64,000 bases of DNA from Macrocystis pyrifera. Lineage: Eukaryota > Sar > Phaeophyceae > Laminariales > Laminariaceae. The DNA is taken from assembly GCA_031763025.1 (NCBI GenBank), contig JASSKH010000010.1, positions 7,187,901 through 7,251,900 on the forward strand, given 5' to 3'. Shown piece after piece: positions 10,374 through 23,147 of the stretch; position 1 is the first letter of the stretch; each line of letters opens with the position of its first letter. Under the pieces are notes generated by a model, which ran no database searches, was not told the DNA's origin, and saw nothing but the letters and a program-made list of their open reading frames with translations. Made by a program: the position numbers and the translations under genes.

Positions 10374-12000
10374 ATGCGGCCTACCAATTGTTCAGGATGA
10401 CGGTTCTGAGCGGCTTCGGGAAGGTGTCCCATTACCCAGAGGGCATGAAGACCGTGGCCAGAGCACTGTGTAACAAGACCTGTCGGAGGGGGTTCCGTCC
10501 GGGTCACCCCTGCGTCCGTTGTTGATTCTTGAGGTGCTGATATCACAGCGCCACCTGTTTTTCAAGCTCTTAGCGTGAGAAACAATCGCGGCGGAAGCTC
10601 TTCCTTCTACTGCTGTTCAGTCGGGCTCGATGAAGAACCCTCCCGCTGCTGTGAGCCTTCCGCTTGCAGCCTAGCATCCTCCGTGTTGGGGAGGGAAAAT
10701 GCAGAGTTCAGCGAGGCAGAGCGTGACGTCCGGCCCCGTGGTGAGGAGCCGAACTCCCTCGCCTCGCTTGCCGACCGGGATGGGCTCGAAGCGCCCTCTC
10801 CCGGCATGCTGTGGCAGGGGAGAGCGAAAAGCGCCGGGAGCAGTTAAAGACAGCAGGAGTAGCAGTAATAACAGCAGAAGCTTGTACAGTAGTAGTCGGA
10901 GTGTGGCGTGCTATGCGACTAGCGCTACGAGCGCTGGGAGAGCGAGCATGGGACAAGCCAAGCGGCGTGAGGAAAGGGGGGTCGTACATCGGGCCTTCGC
11001 TGTCCGTAAGTGTACTAAGAGCAAGAGCGGTGGTTTTTCCCTCGGGCTCGGTATTGAAAACCCTATGAATAGTCTCGCTCTCACGAACTGCAATATTAAA
11101 GAGTGTACCAGAACCGTCGTTGGCAGCAACAGCAGCTCAACACTGAAATCCAGTGTACCAATTGATGAACGAGGCGCGGGAAAAAATCACACTCGGGTTT
11201 GGCGCTCGCGGGAATTGTACTAGTGCTAAACGTGGAACATAGATAGACCTGCTGCGGCAGCAGCTGCACGGGGCTGGGTAGGCCCAACTTCTGCCGCAGA
11301 CACTCCGGCTTCTAGTCCAAAAACAGGCAGATTCAGTAGCGAAGAACACACAGCCTGTCCTGGTCATGCTGGGCGGGCGGAGTGTTCACCGCTGAGGCCT
11401 CTCTAGTGGTTGTTGGCTCGGCCTTGCTCGAGAGGTTGAAAATAATATGTATCCAGTCCAGACCAGGAGCTGAAATGACGAGTTGTCGTTAAGGGCAGAA
11501 CGCACTCAGAAGATCGAGAAGGCTCAGTTTCCGTGAGGGGCAACGCGCTCAGCTGAGCGAGAAGACCCAGGGGTCTTGAAGAAATGATTTTTCTTGGCAA
11601 AGCGAGAAGGCCGATCAACAGAGAGGTCTTCAAGGGCAGAATTCGCTCAGCTGAGCGAGAAGGCCAGCAGAGGTCCGTCTTCTTGTCGCTGCTCGGGCTT
11701 CGTCTTGAGGCTCCAGCCGAGACTCTTGCTCCTCGTGTTGGTGTGTTGTGCGAAGCGCTCGATCCTCATCGATGAGTCGTAGACGGTTGCCCACTGAGGG
11801 GCTCTGCGTCGCAGTGTCGTCGGATTCGCGAAGGGAAGCAGACCCTCCCTCCTCCTGAGTCTCCATCGTGCGAGTCGTGCGTGGATGAAACAAGCCCAAA
11901 ACCAACGGTCGAAAACCAACGCGTATCGATCAAAGGCCAAAAGTCTCGCCGAAACAACGCCGAGAGTAGTAAGAGCAGGTTGGGCACGGGTATCCTTGGT
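10374..12000. other. No recognisable gene; short duplicated motif
   Basis: Only short overlapping frames. The motif CGCTCAGCTGAGCGAGAAG occurs at about 11548 and again at about 11645, in a roughly 95-base imperfect direct repeat. Confidence 0.45.
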
Positions 12001-12114
12001 CATGTTTCCTATTCTGCAGGTATACGTTGGCACTCATGTGTGTTGATTTCAAAGAGACAGAAGAAGAGCAGCTGTATTCCTTTCGAGCAAGATAAAATAC
12101 TCAAGTCAAGGGCG

Positions 12115-12850
12115 TGTCTACAGTACCACATCTTGAGAAACTCCTGGTTACCCATTCCAAACACGCCTCCCAAGTAATACAAATACGGTCCGAGTACCTG
12201 TGTCCGGCTAATTACCGGCATTTCTACGTCATTCAAAACACTACCATAACAGCAGGCACACATTTGGGGAACCTCTGGCGTGGGGGGGTGATCTACAGTA
12301 GTACAAATTCCTATAAACAACAAATCAGACCATTTATAAACAGCAGTACCACACTATTTCCCATATACCATGTTCCGTGCTAAACATCCACGCCAAACAT
12401 GATCTGGTATGTAACTCAAGAGCTCATCCCCGCATTCTCAGATGGAAGGCATGACCTCCAGACACTGCAATACTACCCGGGACTTCTGCTTTGCTGTTCG
12501 GCTGAACACTGGCAACGAAGAGCATGAGCACCGTCAATGCCGACGAAGCAGACACAGATGTGGGGATCCTCTGGCGTATGAACTCCTACAAAAACCAGAT
12601 CAAACCAGCTGGAACCCGCAGTATCATACGTACTATTTCCTATAGAAAACATGTCCCATACTAATCCATAGAGAGAAAAAAGAGCGGGAGATGTTGGAAA
12701 ATAATTGCCGCACTCCCAATTGGTAGCACGGCCTTTTAGACCTTACAACACCACCCAGCGCTTCTGTTCTTCTGCTTGGTTCAACACTGGCAACGAAGCG
12801 TAGATGAACACCGCCGAGGGCAAGAGGAGCACATTCAATGCCGAGGGAGC
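12115..12850 (+). repeat. Degenerate 280-290-base tandem duplication
   Basis: AACACTGGCAACGAAG occurs at 12505 and 12783. The flanks also correspond (GAGCATGAGCACCG versus GTAGATGAACACCG, and AATGCCGA). GGGGAACCTCTGGCGT (about 12268) matches GGGGATCCTCTGGCGT (about 12560). No coding function is seen. Confidence 0.5.
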
Positions 12851-15800
12851 AGGCGCATTCCTTGTATGCTCGTAAAACACCCTGCGTACATCGGAATGTG
12901 CTCTGCATCGTCGCACTTGTAGTACGAAACCACGGCGATCACCATGTCGCAGTAAGAGCAGCAAAACGTTCATGCAGATTGCTTGTGTCTGTCGAACAGG
13001 TCGAACTATAACTCTGACCGGCGGAATCAATCTCCAAATCTAGTTTGCACGCACACGTCTTCGAACCTTCGGACGGGAATCTCCGCAATGGGCGTGCGTG
13101 CATAGTTCCTGAGTTAGATCAGGCAGCCCGCAGCTGAGGCAAGCACCATCAACCGGTATCAAGCGACTGATTGTCGTGTGGAAGCTCCAGCGCTCAGAAC
13201 ATCATATGAAACAAGAATGACGCTCAGGGCCGTTCTTGATTATCGGTCTTGTCCAAGAGGACAGGTAGGATAAGCAGAAGGAAGACAAGTGAAGTGGAGT
13301 GAGCGAGTGCGTGGGCGCACGGTGGATCGATCACAGAGCTCTCCAGACCGCCAGCATGCAGTTCAAACCTAAAACAAACCCGGTTGAACTCGAACCAGTA
13401 TTTCTACCGTATATTAACCCGAGACAACCGATCCCACGGGGTTCCACCGCATGCCTACTACCAAATCGGCATTAACCATACCGCTCTGCTGTACCGCCGT
13501 AGCACCCTTGCTGTACTGCCGTAGCAACCTTGTTGCGCTGCGTACTCGCTACAGGCGACGATGTTACCGATCAGCGACTAGGTACCAGGTATAGACCACG
13601 GGCTATCGCTGACTATCAGGGGTCTATCCTGAGCACGACCTCTCGATGGAAGTGACGTAGTCAATCTTCCTACTACTGTACACTGGAGCTACCAAATTCG
13701 ATTGCCCAACAACTAGGTTCTAGTGTACTCTTGTACAAAGTGTACTGCACGTATCACAACTTACTCCGGTTTTTTGTTTCAAAAGTTTCAATTCTCGACA
13801 CTTGGCCGGTGTACTTGTCTGTGCAGTTTATGCGTCCATCCGTTGACAGGTGACAACAAAAATTAACCACTCCTCTACGGCGTTGCAACAGCATCAAGCG
13901 TTCCTGCTTCGCTCATGATGGGTGACCAACCGTTGTGCAGTGAATGCAACCCACGCATAACCTGGCAACATAGAAGGCACAGTACTGTTGAGACAGTTTT
14001 GAAGCGTGCACGAACATGCCAACGGCAAAAATGGCATACAGACTTTGGAACCCGCACGGAACTCACTATACATATATACCAGGCAGACATAGTCGGTACG
14101 ATGTTCCTCCGTGCGCAAACTACCACGACGCCGTTACTGGCCGGAGTTGTTACTTCTGAAGGGATACCAGCCGAAGAGCAGTGTCAAGTGTCCGACTTTG
14201 CTTCTGAAAACACTCTACACTGCTAGGGTGTTGTACTGCTCAAGTGATGCATGAACAGTTGAAGACAGTTTTGCGTTGGACAGAGACAAGGCGCACATGT
14301 GAAAAAAAAAACTCACACACTGAATCTACAGAATTAACCATACTCCAATGATCAGTTTGATGCTTAAGCAAAGAAGTACAAGTGACTATCAAACGTAGCT
14401 GCCTACTATGTTTCTGCCCTCCCCCGTACACCTAAGACGTATGTATGTGGTGCTCTACAAGCAGACATCTTGCACAAAGAGCCTACCAGCCGAACTATGT
14501 TTATGCCGCCCTTCCATACAAAGAAGGCGTGGGTGCTACGTACTAAGAGGCAACTTCATCTTTTGCCGAAAAGAGGGTGCGTCCGGGCGATGCAGATGTC
14601 CCTCCCAGCGTCCAGAGGATGACGCCCAGCGACCCCAGAAGCCGTGTTCCAGCATTCCTAAAAAGTGAAACTGCCTAGCGGCCCCGGAAGCGACGTTCTA
14701 GCAGCCCCGAACGATCGATGGTGATGCAGCGGTTCAAGGAGACATCCTCCCTCGGCAATCCCATCGGGGAGATGGCGCTATGGCCCAATCCCGAGAAGAC
14801 TCTCCAGCGACCCTACGATACGGGGGTTCTGACTGTCCCATCGAACAGTCCTGTGGCGGCTCCGAAACTTGTATTTCCGGCAGTCTCGAGCGCTTTCGTA
14901 TGCAGCGATCTCGTGAAACGTCTTTCCGCTGACCCCGCGTTGATGAGGTGACCTCTATTTAACCTGGCGGTCCCTCTGTCGTTTGAAACCACTGGTAGGT
15001 TGCGTGTTGCGACTGGCAGCTCGCGCGACGCCATTTCTTTGTACATGGCCGGCTTCGGCCTGGAGGGACCTTGTCATCCTGTTTTTCTTGTTCATTTTGC
15101 ACCTGTGCAGCAACAGCGTTGGGTATATGATGAGCTGAAGGAGTCAGGGGGTGCCGTTATTTTTAACACGCACGCCCCACGAACGCTTCATCCTGTTCAT
15201 CCTGCAAACGGACACGACATGAGATGATTCTCAGAGAGGCCATCGTACCAAGAACAAGATATCTACCTGCGCAGACTTAATGACGTTGCCCTGTACAACA
15301 ATTTCAAAACGTACCAGCTGTTGTAGACGGTAGTGGAAGACGGCGGGATTGTATATCTGTACAGTTGAGCACGCCGCGGTATATGTTAGGAACTGAATTG
15401 AAAAACGCGGTAGCTTTTGCTTTTCAAAGAAAATAGTCAAAGAACATTGCGATATATATGTTTGCACGAGCTCTACGCCGTAACATAATACTGGTAGGTG
15501 TTTAAAGCACCGCAGCAACATCACGGGAACAGCGGCAATACCAAGTTCAACACGTGGTTTTGATATCCTTCTTATGCCGTTAGACATTGGACGCCAGAAA
15601 GTACATAGCATTCACACAAGATGTAGTAACTCGTCCGATCAAGAGGAAAGAAGTCGTTTGTCGTCGGTACAGTAGAATAAAATATTGCTCCGGGTGACTA
15701 CTTGTACCTGTACGTACATACAATAACTAGGGATGGAAGATACGGTGGATTGAAAAAAAAAACCAATTACGACGGCAAATCAGCTTTTTCTCTTGTAACG

Positions 15801-16400
15801 GACGGAAGTTACACGGCCAAAAACCAGGGCACAAAAAAAACGGGGTCAGCGGGGGTTTCCACTTGTTCCTTAATAAACTTGTACGGCCACTGTAAGAGGA
15901 TGATAATATACTTAGTATGTATCCATACCTAGTATACAATACAAAGTTTTTGCGCCGGACGGCGCATCCCGAAGTGAAAGCGACTCCATGACCAACGGAC
16001 TCTGCAACAGGACTGGTCGAATGTGTTATACCCACTCTTCGGGTAGAGAATTTTGCTTAGTTTAAATTTTGTTTGATAACCGACGCAGTCGACCATATCG
16101 TCTATCAACAAGCGCTTCCGTTACTCGTTTCATGAAAGCGATCTCAAGATTTAAGGCACAACGAACGATTTAATTAGCTGATTGGGCCGGCTTGTAAAAC
16201 GTTGGAAGTTTCGTGTAGTCGAAAACTGCGCACAGACCCTTGATAAGAGCCCCTGGGAATTTAGTAAACCCCGTACGGCCCACCTCGCACTTTCCAATTA
16301 GTTATGCAAATATATCACACATGCTTGTACGTCCACGGTCTTTTCAATATTTATGCTCTAACTCGGGGTCTGGGTGCGAAATGGGAAGGGTCGATTGCAG
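12851..16400. other. No recognisable gene
   Basis: No open frame with family motifs or paired splice sites. The 14.6-14.95 kb part has a weak periodic CAGCGACCCC/GCAGCCCC pattern, as in an old minisatellite. The rest is AT-richer non-coding DNA. Confidence 0.45.
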
Positions 16401-16524
16401 GGTCAAGTACCTAATGACAACAAGGTGCCAGGCACAAAATTATAGAAGCATCTATATATGTCGTGGGTGCCTGGTTTATATGCACAGGTGGCCGGTACCC
16501 CCCCCCCCTGGACACAATGCCGGT

Positions 16525-16735
16525 GAAAAAATCCTTGTGGAGACATTGAACGATGTACGTAGCGCACACCATTACGCGTACCGAAATGAGGAGCATGTAC
16601 CCCTCGTTTATTATGCGGGTTGCCATTCACATGTACCTTGTTTGATGTCCTTGTTCGATGTCTCCACAACAATGTAGCAGACCCCACAGACTGGGTGTCG
16701 ATAACCTCGCAATTTAAGTACGCGTAATGGCAAAT
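16525..16735 (+). repeat. Small inverted-repeat element, copy 1
   Basis: ATCCTTGTGGAGACAT (about 16530) and ATGTCTCCACAACAATG (about 16657) are inverted copies. They are followed by GTAGCAGACCCCACA..., which recurs at 58050 in the second copy (57995-58165). Confidence 0.5.
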
Positions 16736-16964
16736 GGTGTGATCTGCGTATAAAAAAAAAAGGACATTATCAATTTACCTGCATTGTTGGTGTGTGTGCT
16801 GTGCTTTTCGTATCCAGTTCGAGGAGGTGACGCTGAGTCAAATATATTTTTCTTGCTCCAATACCATGCAGTATCTCTGTGTCGTGTCTTTTTTCACCAC
16901 AGAGATTGTACCTCTATCTCTCCAGGATGAAGAATTGGCACGGATACTGGGTGTGCTGTAGGGG

Positions 16965-17115
16965 TGCTACCAGTCGGGTACCCGCCACACGAACGGGTAT
17001 AAATACCCGTCAAATTCTCGAAGTCGGACCCGTACCCGTGACCGGGTAACCCGGTTTTTCAGGTGACCGGAACCGGCTCGACCGGGTACCCGGGTACCCA
17101 GGTACCCGTTCAAAA
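16965..17115. repeat. GGGTACCC-rich palindromic repeat
   Basis: Overlapping GGGTACCCG, ACCCGTACCCG and CCGGGTACCCGGGTACCC motifs, many self-complementary. It resembles the GGGTC-rich tract at 24.5-25.4 kb. Confidence 0.6.
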
Positions 17116-17301
17116 TATCATCCCGAATACAGTCCTCAAGCGGGCTTGACAAGGTAAGGATAGGACGCACTTTGATGACATATCGCTGGCTGAGAACTAC
17201 AAGCAAACGTTATACGGTACCAGGCATTGCATGCTAAACCAAGACCCTTCCTTCGTTTTTTGTTCGAAGGGGCGTTGCTATACTTGAAGTCCTCCTCGTC
17301 G

Positions 17302-17319
17302 CCCCCCCCCCCCCCCCCC
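17302..17319 (+). repeat. Poly-C run (18)
   Basis: Uninterrupted C run in non-coding DNA. Confidence 0.95.
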
Positions 17320-17868
17320 GGCCTAGACTATTAATAAACTAATATACTAAACAGGCTGGGTTACACGTCATCATCCCTGAAGATGCTAAAAGTAAAGATG
17401 AAAATATGTTTTTAAAGGTCATGTGTTTCCGTTGTTGATATGCCTGCTCTTCACATTAAATCGTCGCCAGAACAGAAAAGTCCGTGGTCGCAAGACAGGG
17501 GCTCCAGCAATACATTCTGCTGGAGCGGAAAGACACCCCGGGAAAACACAATAAAACAAGGACGTGACAAATGTCGCCAAGCTACATCACGGGGGAAGAT
17601 AGTGATCACGATCAAACATGATCGCTGAGGGTATATAACCTCCTACAGTACCTGGAAAGTAAAAGTAAGTGATGATTTTAAAATAAAAAAATGCTGACCG
17701 GAATTTTTGAAAAAATGCTCACCCGTTTTTAAAATGCTGGAATACCTGGTATATCGTAGGTTTTCATTTTTATGAGTCCTGGTTACCATAAATAATATTA
17801 ATATTTTTTATACCCCATCGGCGACTCATGTACCAACCGGTGCGAAGCAGCAACAAAACAATACTCAC

Positions 17869-18530
17869 GTGTGGCACTGGCATCCCTGCTTGAGCTCTGG
17901 TTTATGCGTGCAGCACGAGAAGTCGCCCTGGTTTTCGCTGTTCCTGGTGTGGTACCGACATCGCCATCTCGGACAGTTGCTATCAGAGCAAAGCGATGCT
18001 GGAGCCGAGCTTTCCCTCGGCTGTCCACAGCACCAGCTACGTTTATGCAAAATTCTCCCCTCTGGGATGGGAACAGGGAAAGGTTTTCGGGAGTGTCCTA
18101 CACCGTTGAATGGGGGAGGGCGCTTCGCTGGGAGCACCGGCGCCGTTGCCAAACCGTCCGTGCCGTCCTCGACTTTTGCGAGTGCACTCGAGCGAAAGTG
18201 CTTGGCGAAGAACGACTCGCCGAAGGGCACAGTAGTAGTAGTAGAAGCGGCGGCAGCCGCCTTTGGAGCTTGCAACAGCGGATGCGGCAGTAGCTGCGGC
18301 TGCGTTAGCAGTGACACCAAATTGCGCGACGAATCCACCGGCTCTTCTTTCACGTGCCTGCGCACCTTCTGGTGTACGAGCTCACGGCGATTCCGGTTGG
18401 GCCCATCACCGTCATCATTTATCACTTCGGATGCACGCTGGCCGAAATGTGTGTCAAAGAACGAGCGGGACCCGCCGGCCCTTTTGGCAGAAGGTGCATC
18501 TTCATCCGTGTGCGATTGCTGCTGTTCCAT
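17869..18530 (-). CDS. Unrecognised gene, 5' exon with Cys/His-rich end
   Basis: The ATG at 18530 opens a 220-codon frame with no long rival. The N-terminal half is hydrophilic and carries two related motifs, SFFDTHFGQ and SFFAKHFRS (about residues 23 and 105), plus KEEPVD. A run of Ala and Thr lies between them. The last 55 residues are rich in Cys and His (WCC, LCSDSNCP, RCRYH, SCCTH, GCQCH), suggesting metal binding. The frame would stop at 17865, but that TGA lies inside a perfect donor (CACAC|GTGAGT), so the exon more likely ends at 17869 in phase 2 and continues to lower coordinates. I could not find the next exon. No function is assigned. Confidence 0.5.
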
Positions 18531-18559
18531 CTATGTTGGTGTGCCGTACTATAGAAAAC

Positions 18560-19130
18560 CTCGCACTCGTACCCTATCAATAGCCCCTATTAATAGCAGT
18601 AGCTGGTGGTGGGACAGCTGGGAAAGACTGCCCGCAGACAAGGCTACCGTTCGAGAAAACCCGCCACTAAGCCCTACCAGGTAGCCTTTAAGGCATGCCA
18701 GAAAAAATCCCAGGACCACTCTGTACCTTCTATTGAAACAGGCGTGTCTTGAACAACTGTTTTCATTCCTATATTGCCTATCTTTCACCGAGCACGCGGA
18801 AAGGCCCGAAGGAGGCACTGAAAAATAACGTCGTTAGTCTGGAACTCCCGAAACCAGGAAAAAGGAAAAAGGGAATCCCACACCAGAAATTGCTCGTAAG
18901 ATTCTTATTAATAGATGTGTACGGGTATTTTTTAGACCACCTGGCACGCACTCGTTTCCCCTTTGGTCTCTCTCTTTGTGTCCTTTCCTCTTTCCGCCGT
19001 CTTTATGGCGGTATCTTCCTTTCCTTCATGTTGCTTCGTCCCTCCCTGTAATACATAATAATTATATAATACGTATCCGTCTTTTTCTTGAGTACGTACT
19101 GCTGTCAATAGGTAGTAATACCTGGTATCG
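18560..19130. other. No recognisable gene
   Basis: Short frames only; nothing supported. Confidence 0.5.
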
Positions 19131-19132
19131 AC

Positions 19133-19248
19133 ATTACAGGGGACCATAGTAAATAGGATCAAATATATTTAATATTATGAGTGAAAGTAGGGAAAGATAT
19201 AGGCTTTGTGTGTACCGTAGGTCCTATTTACTATGGTCTCACGCAATA
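19133..19248. mobile_element. Stowaway-like MITE, copy A
   Basis: Terminal inverted repeats TTACAGGGGACCATAGTAAATAGGA and, reverse-complemented, TTGCGTGAGACCATAGTAAATAGGA. TA lies on the right flank; the left flank is CA, probably a decayed TA. About 110 bases, no coding capacity. Internal GTAGGGAAAGATATAGGCTTTGTGTG matches copy B. Confidence 0.75.
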
Positions 19249-19249
19249 G

Positions 19250-20335
19250 TATGACGTATTCTTTCTGACCTCCCTGTCTCATTAATGGTTATGTTTCATT
19301 TCAGAATTTACAAGCAGTATACGAGTACGAGTACGATTTGTGTTCGTCTTTTGTTTTTATCTCCAGGTCTTGCTTTTATGTCCTTGTTTGGGTTCTCGTA
19401 CCCGGTTTGCTGGCATTTCACTTGCCTACAATTTGTCTCTATTCTATCTACCAGGTACCAGATTCTAGTACGTAACTGCTGTGTAGTTTTGTTTGTTTCT
19501 GTCCCACGACCAATTTTGGTACCAGGTGTCTCTCTACACCAGTAGCAGGACGAAGCACGAAGGTGTACTGATCATGAAGCTGTGGGTAGAAAAAAAGATT
19601 GAAAGTGAAAAACAACCGGCGGGTAAAATAAACGGGTAAACAATCTTACTGAGTTTTCGAGTGGGTAATACATGGTCGTGGTCGATTGACTTTTTCTCAT
19701 GTTACCACAGACGCCCTTCCTGGAACATTATAAATTTCCGACTTTAGATTAAATGGTTATATAATATTAGTGCCTTTGTTCGTCACGGTATGTTCTTCAC
19801 AACAAACCGCGTCTTTTCTACCCGCCGACATCCAGCACAACCAGTGCCCGTGCCGAGTGTTCAATCGTAGAGAGATACAACAAGCTCTGCACTGCTGTGG
19901 CCACACAACTACGACACAGAGATATTATCCTACACTGTACCTGGTATGCAGAAAGCAGAAGCAGTGGAATCCCATGCCATTGTACTGGATACGACAGGCA
20001 CGACATACACGTTCTATAGAAGAGAGAACAATCGTAAGAAACAAAGGAAAAATGACCGGGAAAATAAAAACGAAAAACGACAAAGTGTCGTGTCTACAGT
20101 CTAATGGTTGTATTATGGCGATTGACGTGTACTTTGTTTATGATATTTTTTACTTTCGTAGCAGGTTTTACCCTCAGCGACCTTCTGAACACGCCGTGGT
20201 CACAAGTGGGTGTCGTCCCTTCTCCCCCCCGGTACGTGTGTTCATTGTTATCGCGCATAGGATTCAGCATTCCGTCGATGTTCATGGAATGTTGCTATTA
20301 ATAACTCACGCTCTCGCTCTCTCCGCTAGTCAATT
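19250..20335. other. No recognisable gene
   Basis: A 200-codon plus frame at 19770-20375 has no motif and low-complexity composition. ACACGCCGTGGTCACA near 20195 recurs near 29690, so it belongs to a dispersed repeat. Confidence 0.45.
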
Positions 20336-20338
20336 CGT

Positions 20339-20450
20339 ATGCAAGATAAAGTCCTTACGAGTATGCACTCGGTGAAAATCGAACCCACTAAAGAGACTTT
20401 AGTAGCCATCCAGACCACCTACCAAGCCACCGGGGACGCCGGCTTGTTAT
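20339..20450 (-). repeat. tRNA-derived SINE (family B), copy 1
   Basis: Reverse-complemented, this reads GGTGGCTTGGTAGGTGG (A box) ... GTGGGTTCGATTTTCACC (B box) ... GAGTGCATACTCGTAAGGAC. The same head occurs sense at 57641-57740, with different bases between the boxes. Confidence 0.75.
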
Positions 20451-20879
20451 GTAGTGCCCCCGAGAAGGAGATTTGGCAGACAAACACTAAAATATCAAAA
20501 GAAACGAAACCATCACATGCATGTAGGAATGCGACTATGAGTATATTAATACTTCGAAGTAGTAGAGTTCGAGGATAGAGGTAAGGGAAGTGGGATGCAG
20601 GAACTGGCTCGGAAGGCAGCTTCTCTTGTTGAGGAGACTTATTTCTTTTGTTGTGGTGTTATTCCCGTTTATGACGAGAGAAAAGGGGGCGATTTGAAAG
20701 TGATTCTCGATCGGGGCTTGATTCGAAGTATCAAGCCCAATCTGCTCACTTTCATTAACCCGCTACATGGGTAATGCACTTGTCCGAGGAACTTTCCTCT
20801 GACACTGGTCTCTAGTATTTTCCTATCGGTGCTCCTAACCAAAGGAATAGCCGGATCCTAGGATATTTCTGTAGTCTAC

Positions 20880-20987
20880 TATTACGGGGGGGCATATTAA
20901 ACAGGACCAAATATTGTTATTAAAAATAGGGAAATATAGAGGTTTTGTGTGTATCGTAGGTCCTATTTACCATGGTCCCCCGTAATA
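20880..20987. mobile_element. Stowaway-like MITE, copy B
   Basis: TA-TTACGGGGGGG...CCCCCGTAA-TA with extended inverted arms (ACCATGGTAAATAGGACC at one end). TA on both sides fits a Tc1/mariner-type target duplication. 108 bases including TAs. Confidence 0.82.
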
Positions 20988-20999
20988 AAACCCAATTAC

Positions 21000-21480
21000 T
21001 GATGTGATTCTGTCTTTAAGAGAGGTCTGTCCAAGAAACACACTCCTTGCGCCCTTACGAAAGCCTTAATACAACTGGCTGTCTTATCTACCGAGGGAAA
21101 CTTCAAAGCCCCAGGGATGCTATTGGGGTATTCAGGGCTTTGATTCTTGTATACCGAGGGAGACTTCAGAGTCACAGTTACACTCTTAGGGTATTCAGGG
21201 CTTTGATACGACGGACTATCTCATAACCAAAGATGAAGCCCGATACTTTATCATATCACATTAGCCCACCCTGGATGGTTTTGTCGAAGGTTGATGGATG
21301 ATAACGGAGTTCATCCGAAAGACCGGGAAGGGAGGTCGAAGATGCGACTAATCGAAACGACTAAAAGAGACAATAGATTTCTCCACACCTCGTAGTGTTA
21401 CCGACAGTGATATTGTCAGAACTCCCGTCGTTCAGGGGGGTGAGAGTACTGTAAGGATTACCTTGGGCTGGGTAATCGAG
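21000..21480. repeat. Degenerate relative of the 49-50 kb TRIM
   Basis: ATATCACATTAGCCCACCCTG at about 21256 is the LTR end plus the start of the internal region of the TRIM at 49006-50220. GGTCGAAGATGCG and CACACCTCGTA then follow in the same order as the TRIM interior. The upstream LTR-like part differs in sequence and contains an internal direct repeat (TACCGAGGGA.ACTTCA...GTATTCAGGGCTTTGAT, two copies). Confidence 0.6.
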
Positions 21481-21800
21481 CGGTCTTTTACCCCCCTAGC
21501 TCAGTAGGTAAGACCTTAACATTTGACGTCGTCGAGGACACGGGTTCGCATCTCACTTCCAACGTTTCTTTTTAAAAAACGCTTGTGCGAGCGTCATTAA
21601 AAGCATATCTCCCTTGTTCCCTAGGTAATGAAACGAAGCGAGTAAGTCAGCACACGGCCGTACACGGTACTTACGCCCCAGAGATCCCGCCGTTCAGAGG
21701 AGGGAGAGTGTTATACGGACTACCCTGGGCTGGGTAATTGATCGATATTTTACCTCTACAGCCTTGCAGGTAGTACCCTAACACGAACGTAAAGGACAGA
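21410..21800 (+). repeat. Two direct copies of a tRNA-like element
   Basis: CCCGTCGTTC...GGGCTGGGTAATCGA...TAGCTCAGTAGGTAAGACC (21425-21520) and CCCGCCGTTC...GGGCTGGGTAATTGA...GCCTTGCAGGTAG (21680-21775) are parallel copies. The first has an A-box-like TAGCTCAGTAGG and a B-box-like GGGTTCGCATC. Stems do not pair as in a working tRNA. Confidence 0.6.
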
Positions 21801-22275
21801 GCAGGCAAGCCGAAGCGCAACAAAAAAAGCGCCCTCCTGGCATCTGCAGCAGTTTGTGGCACGAGTACCATTGACAGGTTCTATCTACTACAGTAGTTGG
21901 TCTGGTATACCCTGCTATCCTGTCTCTTCTCTCCTTCCTACTTTCGTCAATGGTGCCCCACCCCCGGAGAGGAGGCGTCAGGAAATAAAAAAATAAACAA
22001 AACAGGCTCGTCATCTACCCACGAAACAAGAGCTCCTCTCATAAGGACCGGGAGACAACACTAAAGCTGATGGGCTACACACACGAACACTCAGTGCGTA
22101 TACAATAAAGCAGTCAAGATACTGTTGCTGTAGTATGTAATAACCACAAGCCCTCGTCCGGCTCACACCGGCGCCTGCCTGTTAGTTTCGGAGTGAACGT
22201 CTTACACATACAATTCAGAATATCTTGAAAGCAGCAACAGTAAGTATAGTAGTATATAGGTACCGATATATATAT

Positions 22276-23147
22276 TCTCAGATTGAACAACGTAGTCTCT
22301 ATTTTGGTAATTGCAAAATGTATCTGACTGCATGTCTGTCTGTCTGTCCACATCCCTTAAATTTTCGGGTTTATATTATTATAGTACGTTCCAATGATCG
22401 ATATATTAGGTAGCTACAGATGATATTTATTCGACGTATTCGACTCTTAACAGACCTTATATACTGAAACATACCATACCACCAGGAAATATTTAGCAAT
22501 ATAATACATCCACCACGCCGTACTATCATTCCATACCACCAACATGCCATATCACATACATGATTTTTCCATGTAGTATATCAAACCGTACAATCAAACC
22601 ATGCCGCACCGTACCGTACCACGTACCATGCCATAATGCCCATACTGTACCAATACCACCCCAGGGGCTCAACCATACGAGGACTGAACGAATATAGATA
22701 CCATCATAGTCCTGTGCCAACAACCACCACTAGTACACAACAAGAGCATGCCTTCAGGGCGACAGAGCAGGAGCGAATACATAGATACCGTACTGCTGTA
22801 CCAACACGTCAGGTACACGAGAGAATGCGAGCAGAAGCAGGTATAGATACGATACTGCTGTACCAACACCACAAGTACACAAGAGTATGCGAGCGCGAGA
22901 CGAGCGATGGCAGAACGTCACGTGTACAGGAGCATATGCCTTCAGGGCGAGAGACCAGGAGCGTGTATAGATACCGCACTACTGCTGTTCCAACACCACA
23001 TGTGAATATCCTCTGTAACTACCTCATATATCGATCATTGGAAAGCACTAATATAAATTCGAAAACATAAGGGATACGGACAGACAGACAGACAGAAAGA
23101 CAGATTGGCAACTACAATAATAGAGACTCAGTTTTACAAACTGAGAA
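22276..23147. mobile_element. Foldback element 1 with internal minisatellite
   Basis: Arms 22276-22429 and 23003-23147 are inverted copies about 150 bases long. Shared blocks are GTCTCTATT..G, CTGTCTGTCTGTCC, ATCCCTTA..TTTTCG, CCAATGATCGATATAT and GGTAG.TACAGA.GATAT. The interior (22690-23000) is a minisatellite. No coding region is seen. This fits a foldback-type DNA element. Confidence 0.7.
22690..23000 (+). repeat. Minisatellite inside foldback element 1
   Basis: TAGATACCGTACTGCTGTACCAACAC recurs three times with variation, with spacers. GCCTTCAGGGCGA.AG..CAGGAGCG occurs at about 22751 and 22930. A diverged copy lies outside the arms at 23160-23215. Confidence 0.7.

Noticed and set aside
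21480-21560. A tRNA gene (TAGCTCAGTAGG...GGGTTCGCATC)
   Set aside because: T-arm and acceptor do not pair; better explained as SINE-like sequence with a second diverged copy.
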